Source: CAYWRZ01 sp964460845 (lineage in GTDB: Bacteria; Bacteroidota; Bacteroidia; Flavobacteriales_D; UBA2798). From it: 64,000 nt of DNA. Location: NCBI GenBank assembly GCA_964460845.1, contig CAYWRZ010000009.1:59159-123158 (forward strand), read 5' to 3'. A model generated the notes under the pieces. That model was not told the origin of the DNA. It made no database searches and saw only the letters and a program-made list of their open reading frames with translations. The translations under genes were made by a program, and so were the position numbers. Of the stretch, positions 33,636 to 42,819 are shown in pieces; the stretch's first letter is position 1, and every line of letters begins with the position of its first letter.

Positions 33636-34840
33636 GAGGCGCCGGAACTGAGCGATTCGTAAAATTCTACCAAACGACGCGTAAGTCGGGGGGCATCGTA
33701 TTCACTTTCTATCAGTTTACGCGCTTCGGCCGACAAGGCACTGTAATACGCCGGATCATCATGTAGTTGGCGAATGGCTTTGGCAAAGTCGGTAGGGGTG
33801 TCGGCAATAAGCAGATGCTTCCCTTCGGTGTAGTTAATGCCTTCGGCTCCGGTACGCGTGGTGATAACCGGTTTTCCCATGGCCATCGCTTCGATAATTT
33901 TTACGCGCATGCCTCCAGCGGTGTGCAGGGGCACAATCATCACCGAATGTGCAGCCATAAATGCATGGGCATCCTGAACTTCGCCGTGTACGTGCAGGCC
34001 TGGGGCTTTCGATTGGAGTAATTCCTGCGGCATTTTACGTCCGGCCAAATGCAGGCCGATGCCAGGCAATTCCTGTCGTACCACCGGCCATACGGTGCTT
34101 ACAAACCAGTCTATGCCTTCCCGGTTGGGTGTCCAGTCCATAGAGCCGATGTGAAAAAGTGAAAACGTATCGGGTGTATGGGGAGGCAGCGGATAGTTAC
34201 GGCTGTCGATTCCGAAAGGGATAGTAAGGAGCGGTTGCTTGCATTGCAGGGCGCGGAATTTCTCTTCATCTTCGCGACTGATGGCGGCTATTCCGTCCAC
34301 CTGATTAAGAATGCCGGTTTCGTATTTTTTGAGCTGTTTGGCTAAAATTTTCAGGTACGTTCGTTTTGCCCTGTTTTTGGAAGCTTCGGCCATACGTTTC
34401 CAAATCATGTATTCCAGGTTGTGCGAACGGAGCACTATTCGTGCTTTTGAATGCTTGCGCAACACGGACAGGTAAGGCGTCATAAATAGACTTTCGAGCT
34501 GTACCACGTCAAACGCTTCTGCATGAAGCACGGCGATCAGCTTTTTCTCAAAATCGCGCGAAAAAAAACGGCTTACGTTGTAAGAATCGGAAGTAACCAG
34601 GGCCGAAAATGCATCGAGCAGGTTGACCGAAGTGTTGACAAACACACTTTCGATGCGGGTTTTGCGACGGTATTCGTCGGGCAGCTTATCCCACTGCATA
34701 GGGTGCTTGGCCGTTTCGATGGTGAGGATTTTTACCTCATGTCCTTCTTCGAGCAAGCCTTGCGTAAGGGTATTCATCGCTATGCAGCCTCCGTCGGTGG
34801 CGGGTAAAGGGGGTTTATTGCAGAGCTGAAGAATTTTCAT
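33632..34840 (-). CDS. Group 1 glycosyltransferase
   Basis: A 402-residue GT-B enzyme of family 4 type. The N-domain is ILQLCNKPPLPATDGGCIAM, and a middle domain has RIVLRSHNLEYMIWKRMA. The donor-binding C-domain is FHIGSMDWTPNREGIDWF, followed by KIIEAMAMGKPVITTRTGAEGINY, which carries the EX7E-like pair. It ends with a helix LIESEYDAPRLTRRLVEFY. It is translationally coupled to the next glycosyltransferase at 33635 and starts 28 bases after the LptF/G permease gene. Probable polysaccharide or glycolipid synthesis. Confidence 0.88.
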   Translation of the reverse strand: MKILQLCNKPPLPATDGGCIAMNTLTQGLLEEGHEVKILTIETAKHPMQWDKLPDEYRRKTRIESVFVNTSVNLLDAFSALVTSDSYNVSRFFSRDFEKKLIAVLHAEAFDVVQLESLFMTPYLSVLRKHSKARIVLRSHNLEYMIWKRMAEASKNRAKRTYLKILAKQLKKYETGILNQVDGIAAISREDEEKFRALQCKQPLLTIPFGIDSRNYPLPPHTPDTFSLFHIGSMDWTPNREGIDWFVSTVWPVVRQELPGIGLHLAGRKMPQELLQSKAPGLHVHGEVQDAHAFMAAHSVMIVPLHTAGGMRVKIIEAMAMGKPVITTRTGAEGINYTEGKHLLIADTPTDFAKAIRQLHDDPAYYSALSAEARKLIESEYDAPRLTRRLVEFYESLSSGAS

Positions 34841-34867
34841 GACAGGTTGCGCGCAAAAGTAACGGCT

Positions 34868-36277
34868 TTATTCAGGTTTTCTGATTTTTCTTTTGAGCCT
34901 GAACAGCCGAAGGTAGTAATCGCGATCAAACAGTTTCGAATCGCGGTTGGATTTATAGGTGAGAAATACGCCTATCGGAAAGAGGATAAAAGTGCTGATC
35001 CACATTCCCCAAAAAGGAGTAAGCACACCGGTACGGGCCATTTTTTCGCCCGAAATGGAAATCACGTAGTACAGCAGGAAAAAGAGGATAGAAGCGACCA
35101 TTGGCGCACCGATTCCACCTTTCCGGATAATGGCGCCCATTGGCGCACCGATAAAAAACAGGATAAGGCAGGCAAAAGGAAGGGTCAGCTTGCGGTGCCA
35201 TTCGAGCTGGTGCTTCTGAATATACTGCATTCGATCCCTGAATTCGTTGCCGCTGCCTCTGATAAATTCCTGCGCGTTGCGGGCCAGGCTCAGAGCGGTT
35301 TCGACCGATCTTCGCTTTTCACCCGGCCCTAAGTGTGACCAGGGATTTTCTGCTTTCACGTGCATGCGAAGGGTATCGCGGTAAACCAAAAAACGGCGGT
35401 CGAAATTATCGGTATAATTGGCTTTACGATCGAGCAGGTTGCGATACAGCGAATCTTCCATCACTGCAAGCTGTTTCAGGTTAAGCATTTCGTAATGAGA
35501 GCGGAACAGCTCCACATCGGTGCGTTGCAGCTTAAAGGCCGACAGATCAAAATTGAGCTTTGCCTCTGTAAACGTGATTTTTTGCGAAGGATAAGAGCCG
35601 CCCCGTAGGGTACGCGGTTCTACTTCTTCGTATATTTTTCCGTTGTACAGGTGAAAAATAAGCAGTTCTCCATCGTCGGTTTGTATCAGCTTCCCTTTTT
35701 CGGCCCAAATGTCGCGTTTGTAGATAGCCGAGGGATTGGTATGGTCGTAAATGAGCACATCTTCGAGCGTTTCGCCGGTTTTGTTTTTACGCATAGCCCG
35801 TATGCTGTACCCGGGTATATCATTGTAAAAAATGGCTTCTTTGAGGTTCATGGTCGGTTTCTGCTGCTGGATATCCCAAAGCAGCGACCTGAATTTGAGG
35901 TTGGCTACCGGCCATAGGTAATTGGCAAAGCCGAAAGCGGCTATGGCGACAATTACAATAAAGGTGGTAAGCGGTTGCATAATGCGGAGCAGGGAGAGTC
36001 CGGCCGAGCGCATGGCGGTAAGCTCACTGCTTTCGGCCAGGTTGCCGAAGGTCATTATCGAAGAGAGCAGGATAGCCAGCGGCAGGGCCATAGGTACGAT
36101 ATTGGCCGAAGCGTAGAACAGCAATTCGAAGATGACGTACCACGGAAGCCCTTTTCCCATCAGCTCGTCCACATATTTCCAGAGGAACAGCATGATCAGG
36201 AAGACCATGGCAATAGCAAAAGTGAGGGCGAAAGGCCCCAGGTAAGAGACTAATATGAGCCGGTACAGCTTCTTCAT
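34868..36277 (-). CDS. LptF/LptG family lipopolysaccharide export permease
   Basis: A 469-residue inner-membrane permease. LptF and LptG pair with LptB ATPase to lift lipopolysaccharide off the inner membrane. It has three helices at the N-terminus (about 11-31, 57-77, 101-121), a long periplasmic beta-jellyroll domain from about 125 to 330, and three helices at the C-terminus (PFACLILFFIGAPMGAIIRKGGIGAPMV, VISISGEKMARTGVLTPFWGMWI, FILFPIGVFLTYKS). The N-terminal MKKLYRLILVSYLGPFALTF is typical. LptF and LptG cannot be told apart here. It starts 27 bases before the glycosyltransferase start. Confidence 0.9.
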   Translation of the reverse strand: MKKLYRLILVSYLGPFALTFAIAMVFLIMLFLWKYVDELMGKGLPWYVIFELLFYASANIVPMALPLAILLSSIMTFGNLAESSELTAMRSAGLSLLRIMQPLTTFIVIVAIAAFGFANYLWPVANLKFRSLLWDIQQQKPTMNLKEAIFYNDIPGYSIRAMRKNKTGETLEDVLIYDHTNPSAIYKRDIWAEKGKLIQTDDGELLIFHLYNGKIYEEVEPRTLRGGSYPSQKITFTEAKLNFDLSAFKLQRTDVELFRSHYEMLNLKQLAVMEDSLYRNLLDRKANYTDNFDRRFLVYRDTLRMHVKAENPWSHLGPGEKRRSVETALSLARNAQEFIRGSGNEFRDRMQYIQKHQLEWHRKLTLPFACLILFFIGAPMGAIIRKGGIGAPMVASILFFLLYYVISISGEKMARTGVLTPFWGMWISTFILFPIGVFLTYKSNRDSKLFDRDYYLRLFRLKRKIRKPE

Positions 36278-36323
36278 GCCGCGCCTGCAAGTGTACGAAA
36301 AATGCAGGAGAGAAGGAAAGTGC

Positions 36324-36713
36324 TCAGGCTCCCAGCTTTTGGCGTAGGGTATTTATTTGGTTGTCCCAAAGGAAAGTGCTTTCTTCTATCTCGTCTTCAT
36401 CGGCATAATCTACAATAAGCAGCGCCACTTCTTTGGTCAAAGGGTCTGTTTTGATGGAAAACTCAAAAAAGGTATGGTCGTCTTGCTCTTCCTCTTCACG
36501 TTCCCAGCGAAAACGGATATGTTCCATCGCTTTTTGACTGACCAGGCGTGCTTTCTCTTCGGTATCTTCCCATCGGAAAGTGAAAATCCCATCGCGTATA
36601 TTGACATCGTCGGCAAACCATTCGGACAGCCCATCGGGAGTGCTAACGCTTTGAAACAGCACCTTATGGGATGAACGCATGGGATATTCCAACTGAAATT
36701 GTTTCTTACTCAT
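36324..36713 (-). CDS. START-like domain protein (Bacteroidota type)
   Basis: A 129-residue protein of the small START-like fold seen in Bacteroidota. It has the opening FQLEYPMRSSHKVLFQSVSTPDGLSEWFADDVNI and the end ALLIVDYADEDEIEESTFLWDNQINTLRQKLGA. The fold is related to AHSA1/START domains that bind hydrophobic ligands, but the function is unknown. Very acidic. It has its own start 92 bases before a divergent glycosyltransferase gene and ends 46 bases before the LptF/G start. Confidence 0.85.
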   Translation of the reverse strand: MSKKQFQLEYPMRSSHKVLFQSVSTPDGLSEWFADDVNIRDGIFTFRWEDTEEKARLVSQKAMEHIRFRWEREEEEQDDHTFFEFSIKTDPLTKEVALLIVDYADEDEIEESTFLWDNQINTLRQKLGA

Positions 36714-36846
36714 TTCGCATAATTTAAAAAATCAGTGAGCGCCCTACAATATAAGAAAAAAAACAGCGCTGCGATTCATTCCCGGATCCCTGACAGGGGA
36801 GCTATGCTTAAATTTCGGCAGATGTTTTGTTTCTCACACACTATAT

Positions 36847-36854
36847 GTACTTTT
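36847..36854 (+). promoter_or_regulatory. -7 box of the glycosyltransferase promoter
   Basis: TACTTTTG, exact TAnnTTTG match, 14 bases before the ATG at 36869. Confidence 0.4.
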
Positions 36855-36868
36855 GACTTCCTGAATTT

Positions 36869-37615
36869 ATGCTGAACGGAAAACGTATTATCATTGTATT
36901 GCCCGCCTACAACGCGGCGCAGACGCTCGAAACGACTTATCGGGAAATTCCTTTCGACATTGTCGATGAGGTGGTGCTCGTCGATGATGCCAGCCGCGAT
37001 AATACTTCGGAAGTAGGGCGACAGCTCGGAATCCGGCATATTGTACGGCACGAAAAAAACCGGGGCTACGGCGGTAATCAGAAATCCTGCTACCACAAAG
37101 CCTTAGAGCTCGGCGGCGATATTATTATCATGCTGCACCCCGATTATCAGTACACGCCCAAGCTGATCCACGCTATGGCCAGCGTCATTGCCTACGAGGT
37201 ATATCCCGTAGTGCTGGGATCTCGTATTCTCGGCAAAGGCGCGCTCAAAGGTGGAATGCCGCTTTACAAATACGTAGCCAACCGTTTTCTGACCTTTAGC
37301 CAAAATGTGCTGATGGGACAAAAATTGTCGGAATACCATACCGGTTACCGCGCTTTTTCGGCCGAAGTATTCTCGAAAATCAACATAGAGGCCAATAGCG
37401 ACGATTTTGTGTTCGACAATCAAATGCTGGCGCAGCTTTTTTACGCCGGTTACGAAATTGCAGAAGTGACCTGTCCTACGAAATATTTCAAAGAAGCTTC
37501 TTCCATCAATTTTTCGCGTTCGGTCAAATACGGATTAGGCGTGCTAAGTGTGTCCTGGCAATACCGCTTTGCCCGTTGGGGCTTATCTCGTCCGGCTATT
37601 TTTCGCCCTCGCTGA
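36869..37615 (+). CDS. Family 2 glycosyltransferase
   Basis: A 248-residue GT-A enzyme with the pattern of polyprenyl-phosphate glycosyltransferases. It has IIIVLPAYNAAQTLETTYREIP, VLVDDASRDNTSEVGRQLG (metal-binding DxD-like region), EKNRGYGGNQKSCY, MLHPDYQYTP, KLSEYHTGYRAFSAEVF and FVFDNQMLAQLFYAG. It could load a sugar on a lipid carrier for the GT39 enzyme next door. There are no C-terminal membrane helices, so this is the cytoplasmic catalytic unit only. It converges with the GT39 gene, overlapping it by 20 bases at the 3' ends (37596-37615). Confidence 0.88.
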   Translation: MLNGKRIIIVLPAYNAAQTLETTYREIPFDIVDEVVLVDDASRDNTSEVGRQLGIRHIVRHEKNRGYGGNQKSCYHKALELGGDIIIMLHPDYQYTPKLIHAMASVIAYEVYPVVLGSRILGKGALKGGMPLYKYVANRFLTFSQNVLMGQKLSEYHTGYRAFSAEVFSKINIEANSDDFVFDNQMLAQLFYAGYEIAEVTCPTKYFKEASSINFSRSVKYGLGVLSVSWQYRFARWGLSRPAIFRPR

Positions 37616-39266
37616 GCGGTGTACGCAGGTAAAATACGAAGCCGTTTTTCTCCCCGATAATTTTTAATTCCGGATAAGTAAGGCTTATCTCTTCTTTCGC
37701 CGTGATTTTACTTACAAAATAGGCGGGTTTGTCGATATCGCCTGTAAGCAGCCATTGTTTGTCAAGGCTTCGGCGATCCTGCGGCGGTTTTTTGTAGGTG
37801 TAAAAAAGGTGAGCGTAGCTTTTAAAATTCATCGTTTCCACGTAACAGTCTTCGTGCTGTTTGCTTTCGTAAAACTCGATGGCTGCCCGTTGCGAATAAC
37901 CTTCTATTTTGGGAACGATAAGGGCATGTGCCCCCAAAAGCGTCATCACCACGCCTAATGCCAGTACGGGTACTCCACGTGCAATTTCGCCCCGTATCAG
38001 GGCACGTAATGCGATGACCAGCATCACCAGAAAAAAGAGTCCGATCAGCGATTCGAATCCCGTCCAATACATATCGGCATCGAGGTTGGCACGCGCAAAA
38101 CGGTCTTTAATAGTCACATTCTCCAGCCAGCGGTCTTTGTATTTTAACAGCAGCGGGATAGCGCTAAGCAGCAGTCCGGTGAGCACACCGATAATTCCCG
38201 TGCTAATTGTCATCCAGCGTTGCCAGCGGACTCCGCCACCTTCGGTTATGCGGTACAATGCGTAAGCCGCAAGGAAAGTGAGGGGGAAATAGCAGAGCGA
38301 AGAATAGTGTACGATTTTCGTTTTTACAATCGAAAAAAGCAGCAGCACTACCCACAGCAGGATCAGCATCCAGGTGCGGAAATCTTTTTGTGCCCCCGGC
38401 TGTTTTTCTTTCAGGAAATGGGCCTGTATGGCCGGTATCGAGGCCGGAAAACAACCCAGCAGCAGAATGATGAAATGGTAATAAAACGGCCCGCCGTGGC
38501 CTGCATCCTGTGTGCGGAACAGCCTGACCTGATACACGATAAAATCCTGTATCACATCGGCTCTTCCCCGCAAAATTTCGACGATAAACCAAACGCTTCC
38601 GGCAAGCAGAGTCGTGCCTGTCAAAATCAATAGCCCTTTCAACGTAATGATACGCCCGAAGCGTTGCACGATCCAAAATACAGAGAAGCTGAGTCCGGCG
38701 ATGAGCAGCGCTACCGGACCTTTGGTCATGACGGCAAGCCCTAAGAAAATACCCGCCAGGGCAAAATGCGTGTTTCCGTTTTTACCTTCGTGCCGAAAGG
38801 CGGAGTATCCGAGAAAATAGCGGTAAAAAGCCAGAAAAATAAACAGGTTGAACCAGGGGTCGATGATGCCCGATTTGAAATACAGATGCGGCAGAAAAGA
38901 GCCGGCGTAGAGGATGACCCACCACCAGCCCATTTTTTCGCTGTACAGGCGGCGACCTGCGCGGAACAGCACCAGCAGGGTGACCAGTCCGCAGAGCACA
39001 TTCGGGAAACGTGCACCGAATTCGTTGATCCCGAATACTTTCATGCTCAGCACTTGCATCCAGAAAAACAGCGGGGGTTTCTCCCAAAACGCTTCGTAAT
39101 TGATCGTGACCTGCGAATAATTGCCTGTCAGGATCATTTCGCGGGCGCATTCGGCAAAATTAATTTCATCCCAGTCGAACAGGTGTACCGAACCGAGGAA
39201 AGGCAGAAAAAGCGCCAGTGCCAGCAGCGAAATCACCACCGTGGGCGAAGACCATAAACGATTCAT
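37596..39266 (-). CDS. Family 39 glycosyltransferase (ArnT-like)
   Basis: A 556-residue integral membrane enzyme that uses lipid-linked sugars. It has ten or more hydrophobic helices and the conserved N-terminal acidic motif VHLFDWDEINFAECAREMI (the Asp-Glu catalytic pair in the first loop), then YEAFWEKPPLFFWMQVLSMKVFG and a long soluble C-terminal tail. ArnT-type enzymes transfer 4-amino-arabinose or another sugar to lipid A or surface lipids. Its stop overlaps the convergent GT2 gene. It follows the PAP2 gene with a four-base overlap, suggesting a unit for lipid-linked sugar handling. Confidence 0.88.
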   Translation of the reverse strand: MNRLWSSPTVVISLLALALFLPFLGSVHLFDWDEINFAECAREMILTGNYSQVTINYEAFWEKPPLFFWMQVLSMKVFGINEFGARFPNVLCGLVTLLVLFRAGRRLYSEKMGWWWVILYAGSFLPHLYFKSGIIDPWFNLFIFLAFYRYFLGYSAFRHEGKNGNTHFALAGIFLGLAVMTKGPVALLIAGLSFSVFWIVQRFGRIITLKGLLILTGTTLLAGSVWFIVEILRGRADVIQDFIVYQVRLFRTQDAGHGGPFYYHFIILLLGCFPASIPAIQAHFLKEKQPGAQKDFRTWMLILLWVVLLLFSIVKTKIVHYSSLCYFPLTFLAAYALYRITEGGGVRWQRWMTISTGIIGVLTGLLLSAIPLLLKYKDRWLENVTIKDRFARANLDADMYWTGFESLIGLFFLVMLVIALRALIRGEIARGVPVLALGVVMTLLGAHALIVPKIEGYSQRAAIEFYESKQHEDCYVETMNFKSYAHLFYTYKKPPQDRRSLDKQWLLTGDIDKPAYFVSKITAKEEISLTYPELKIIGEKNGFVFYLRTPLSEGEK

Positions 39267-39901
39267 ACGCGTTTCAGTTGGTAAAGGGGCTTATTATAAA
39301 ATTCGGGTATCCAGCGTTGTAAAACCACTACGCAAAGCATAGCCGAGAGCATGCCGATAATCGAGCCCACATACAGATCGACAAAAAAATGCTGCGAAAG
39401 ATATACCCTTGAAAAAGCCGAAAGCGAAGCCAGCAGAAAAAGGAGAACCTGTAGGCCGGTATTACGGCTCAATAAGGCCAGACAGCCGCACAGGGCAAAC
39501 ACCGCAGCCGTATGTCCCGAAGGAAAGCTGTGCTGTTCGTGCAGCACAATGCCTTCTACTACGCGTAAAGGCTGCCCGTTTTCGGAAAAAAAGAGCGAAG
39601 GGCGGGGCATGATAGTCAGCGTTTTGATAAGCTGGGTAATTCCCCCCGAAAGTGCGAAAGCAGCGATCAGAATCATGCTTTTTTTGAGGCTGAACAGGCA
39701 GAAAAGCAGCGAGAAGCCGAAAATAAAAAGTCCGTCGCCGGTATGGGTAAAATAGCGGAAAAAGCTATCGGCCGGGGCGCTGTGCCAGGTGTTTACGGCG
39801 AGGTGCGCCTCGGCTTTACTCAGGTAAAGGCTTGCAAGGGCAGCACTGAGCAATACCAGCAGGTGGGGCAGGGTAAAACCATTTATCAGCAGCCGTCGCA
39901 C
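39263..39901 (-). CDS. PAP2-family membrane phosphatase
   Basis: A 212-residue membrane phosphatase. The three-part PAP2 signature is visible: KTLTIMPRPSLFF, then SFPSGHTAAVFALCG (catalytic His) and SRVYLSQHFFVDLYVGSIIG (second His). Such enzymes act on undecaprenyl pyrophosphate or lipid phosphates on the periplasmic side. Five to six helices. No ATG is available; it opens with GTG at 39901. It overlaps GT39 by four bases, so recycling of the lipid carrier used by that enzyme is a likely role. Confidence 0.88.
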   Translation of the reverse strand: MRRLLINGFTLPHLLVLLSAALASLYLSKAEAHLAVNTWHSAPADSFFRYFTHTGDGLFIFGFSLLFCLFSLKKSMILIAAFALSGGITQLIKTLTIMPRPSLFFSENGQPLRVVEGIVLHEQHSFPSGHTAAVFALCGCLALLSRNTGLQVLLFLLASLSAFSRVYLSQHFFVDLYVGSIIGMLSAMLCVVVLQRWIPEFYNKPLYQLKRV

Positions 39902-39995
39902 GGGCAGGTTGTTTTTTGCAAACCTAAGTTTTTCTCCTGAGAAAACCCGCTTACCCGGCGCCCGAATAAAAGCGGCTTCTTGTTACCTTTGGCTT

Positions 39996-40745
39996 ATGTT
40001 GTCGAAAAATGAAATACGTGCCTTGCGGGATCTGCACCAGAAAAAATTCCGTGTGCTCGAAAAGAAATTTATCTGCGAAGGTGAAAAGGTAGTGCAGGAA
40101 CTGCTGCGTTCCGACTGGGAACCCCTCCATATTTACGCGCTTCCCGAATGGGTGGCCACGCAGTCCGAATCGATTTCCTGTCCGCTTACTGAGGTAACGC
40201 CCGCCGAGCTCGAGCGGATTTCGGCACTCGTTACGCCCAACAGGGTGCTGGCGGTGGTGAAAATACCCGAAACGCAGCCGCAGGTAAATTACCAGGCGCC
40301 GGGGCTTAGCTTGTTGCTCGATGGGGTAAAAGATCCGGGCAACCTCGGTACGCTGTTGCGCATCGCCGACTGGTTTGGCGTGAAGCAGGTTATATGTGCC
40401 CAGGGCAGTGTCGAGCTCTACAATCCCAAAACGGTGCAGGCTACAATGGGCTCTTTGTTTCGCATGACCTGCCTGCAGGCACCGCTCGAGGAGATGCTTC
40501 GTGGTTTTCGGGAACAGGGAGTGAGCGTGTATGCGGCGGCTATGGAAGGCGATTCGGTATATGAGCTCGAATGGAACGAAAGGGCGGCCTTGTTATTGGG
40601 CAGCGAGTCGCACGGTATTTCGGAAACTTTGCTGGCGCTGAGCGACCGGCGTATTACGATCCCTCACGCAGGTGGCGCTGAGTCGTTGAACGTGGCTGTA
40701 GCGGCGGGCATTTGTTGTGCGTTTTTTAAAGCTTCTTCGTACTGA
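39996..40745 (+). CDS. SpoU/TrmH family RNA methyltransferase
   Basis: A 249-residue rRNA or tRNA 2'-O-ribose methyltransferase of the trefoil-knot class. The N-terminal SpoU_sub_bind region (KKFICEGEKVVQELL) binds RNA. The knot motifs appear in order: LLLDGVKDPGNLGTLLRIADWFG (motif 1), ALLLGSESHGIS (motif 2) and ITIPHAGGAESLNVAVAAGICCA (motif 3). The ATG at 39996 (MLSKNEIRALRDLHQKKFRV) is chosen over the frame opening at 39909. A TACCTTTG box ends only 4 bases before it, implying a near leaderless message. The exact target is unknown. Confidence 0.92.
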   Translation: MLSKNEIRALRDLHQKKFRVLEKKFICEGEKVVQELLRSDWEPLHIYALPEWVATQSESISCPLTEVTPAELERISALVTPNRVLAVVKIPETQPQVNYQAPGLSLLLDGVKDPGNLGTLLRIADWFGVKQVICAQGSVELYNPKTVQATMGSLFRMTCLQAPLEEMLRGFREQGVSVYAAAMEGDSVYELEWNERAALLLGSESHGISETLLALSDRRITIPHAGGAESLNVAVAAGICCAFFKASSY

Positions 40746-40790
40746 TTTTATTTTTCGCAGGGGTATCGAAAAGGTTTAGGGAAATGATTT

Positions 40791-41636
40791 TTAATTCAAA
40801 AAACCCTTCACCGCCTCTACAATCTGCCGCGCCCCATTTCCATACAGCATCGTATGGTGATTCCCTTCTACTTCCACATAGCGGCAATCGTGTAATAGAC
40901 TGACGGTTTCCAATGCCTGCGCTTTGGGCAGAAGCGGAGCACCGAAGGTGTAAATGCCTGTGGCGTTGAGCAGTAGCGCCGGAATCCGAATCGCACGCAG
41001 GTACGCTTCCCAGGGCTCTTCCAGCACCTTATAAGCCGATTCGGTAATTTGCGCGACCGAACTACGTGTGCCTATGCTTCCGTCTTCGTTTTCTTTCACT
41101 TCGGCCTGATAATAGCCTCGCATGGTTTCGTCCCAAAAAGCCATTTGCGGAGCGCGTTTCACCTCTTCGAGGTAAGCGTCGAAAGAAGGGAATAGCCGCC
41201 CCAAACGGCTTAAGGCAGGACCTAACATTTCTTTGACGTTGGGGTGCATACGCGCCGCACCGTCTATCAGGATAATTTTTTCGACACGTTCGGGATAATG
41301 ATAGGCAAGGTAAAGCGTGAGCAAGGCACCAAAAGAATGACCGCCGATCCGGATTTTTTCTATTTTCAAGGCATCCAGCAAGCCCACTATATCGCGGGCA
41401 TGCTCGGCTAAAGAATATCCCGATTCGGGCGAGTCGCTTAGTCCGCGCCCCCGCAGATCGGGTACGATAACCCCGTAATTCCGGCTCAGTCCGGCGGCCA
41501 CGAGCCCTTCGAAGGTACGTGCGTTGGCCGTAAGTCCGTGGATAAGAAGCAGTGGCGTTTCTTCCTGTCCGTACGTCAGGTAATGCAACCGGATTCCGTT
41601 ACTTTCTGTGAAAAAAGATCGTCCTTCGGTAGGCAT
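40791..41636 (-). CDS. Alpha/beta hydrolase
   Basis: A 281-residue alpha/beta-fold hydrolase. It has HGLTANARTFEGL (oxyanion region), the nucleophile elbow IGGHSFGALLTLY with Ser near 98, DGAARMHPNV, a helical lid segment and the late catalytic His in VEGNHHTMLYGNG. The substrate is not predictable. The fold and length suit haloalkane dehalogenase/esterase-like members. It lies between the SpoU gene (convergent, 45 bases) and the pirin gene (95 bases), with its own start, so it is probably monocistronic. Confidence 0.88.
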   Translation of the reverse strand: MPTEGRSFFTESNGIRLHYLTYGQEETPLLLIHGLTANARTFEGLVAAGLSRNYGVIVPDLRGRGLSDSPESGYSLAEHARDIVGLLDALKIEKIRIGGHSFGALLTLYLAYHYPERVEKIILIDGAARMHPNVKEMLGPALSRLGRLFPSFDAYLEEVKRAPQMAFWDETMRGYYQAEVKENEDGSIGTRSSVAQITESAYKVLEEPWEAYLRAIRIPALLLNATGIYTFGAPLLPKAQALETVSLLHDCRYVEVEGNHHTMLYGNGARQIVEAVKGFLN

Positions 41637-41731
41637 GGTCTGTGAGTTGAGGTGAAAAAAATCGCGTTACTTCTTAAAGAAAACGGATTTTTCGGATTTC
41701 GGTTTCACTTTGCCCGTATTTTCCGCTTGTG

Positions 41732-42613
41732 TCAGGATGATTTTTGTGCGGGCAGCGGTACAAATTCCGTTTCGCCGGGTACGCGATCAAATTCCTGATT
41801 CAGCCATTTGGTTTTTGCGTTTTCGATCAGCTCGCGGCTCGAAGCCACGAAGTTCCAATAGATAAAACGTTCTTCCGGAAAGGCTTCTCCTCCGAAAATA
41901 TAGACGGTGCTGTTTTCGGCAATTTCGAATTCGCAAAGGCTGCTGTCTTTCGCGACCAGTATGCGTTTGGGCTCGTAAGTATGTCCTTCGCTGCGGATAT
42001 TTCCTTCGAGAATATAGAGCGCGCTTTCGCCAAAAAGCTGTGCGCCCAGGTTCACTGTACGGGCTTCTTTGCTTTTGATTTCGATAAGATACAGGGGGCT
42101 GTACACCGGTACGGGCGATTTTTTCCCGGCAAATTCTCCGGCTATCAGCTTAAAGTGCAAGCCGTTTTCATCCCAGGAAGGAATATCTTTTTCGGTGGCG
42201 TGAAAAAAAGAAGGGGCCATTTGCTCCTTTTCTTTGGGCAGCGCCACCCAGATTTGCAGTCCGTGAAAAAGGGTATTTGAATCGCGCAGGCGGTCGGGTG
42301 TTCTTTCCGAATGGACAATGCCGCGCCCGGCAGTCATCCAGTTTACTTCGCCCGGATTGATTTCCATCTTGGTGCCGAGACTGTCGCGGTGTACAATGCA
42401 ACCTTCAAAAAGATAGGTTAGCGTAGCTAATCCGATATGCGGGTGTGGCGGTACATCCAGACTTTCGTCTTTGCGCAGGTACGCCGGACCCATGTGATCG
42501 ATAAATGCGAAAGGACCTACCGTTCTTTTTTCGCGGAACGGTAAAAGCCTGCCCACTCTGAAATGCCCGATAGTGGCCGAGCGTTCTTCAATGATTAAAC
42601 CTACGTTTGACAT
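41732..42613 (-). CDS. Pirin family protein
   Basis: A 293-residue bicupin with the pirin pattern. Its motifs are GPFAFIDHMGPAYLR, the metal ligands PPHPHIGLATLTYLFEG, HRDSLGTKMEINPGEVNWMTAGRGIVHSERTP and the C-terminal cupin LLYIEGNIRSEG-like. Pirins bind iron, and some have quercetinase activity or regulatory roles. One of three pirin genes in this window; the others are at 56703 and 57606. Followed by an alpha/beta hydrolase 96 bases on. No operon partner is clear. Confidence 0.9.
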   Translation of the reverse strand: MSNVGLIIEERSATIGHFRVGRLLPFREKRTVGPFAFIDHMGPAYLRKDESLDVPPHPHIGLATLTYLFEGCIVHRDSLGTKMEINPGEVNWMTAGRGIVHSERTPDRLRDSNTLFHGLQIWVALPKEKEQMAPSFFHATEKDIPSWDENGLHFKLIAGEFAGKKSPVPVYSPLYLIEIKSKEARTVNLGAQLFGESALYILEGNIRSEGHTYEPKRILVAKDSSLCEFEIAENSTVYIFGGEAFPEERFIYWNFVASSRELIENAKTKWLNQEFDRVPGETEFVPLPAQKSS

Positions 42614-42819
42614 AGCTATAGCAAAAAATTAAAATCGTTTAAGTGTTTGAACGAAGTTTAAATTTACGCAAAATAGTGTAGCGAAGGGAGGCAATTTTAG
42701 CTTGCAGAACTGCGCAGAAAATGATAAATTGTAAACGATCAAGTCTGCCTGTTCAGCGAGCGACTTATTAGAGTATGGAACTATTTCGGGATTAGCCTAA
42801 CTTATTAATACGTATTGCC

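Noticed and set aside
42614..42819. Search for the Rrf2- or Zur-type boxes upstream of the catalase gene
   Set aside because: Neither palindrome occurs there.
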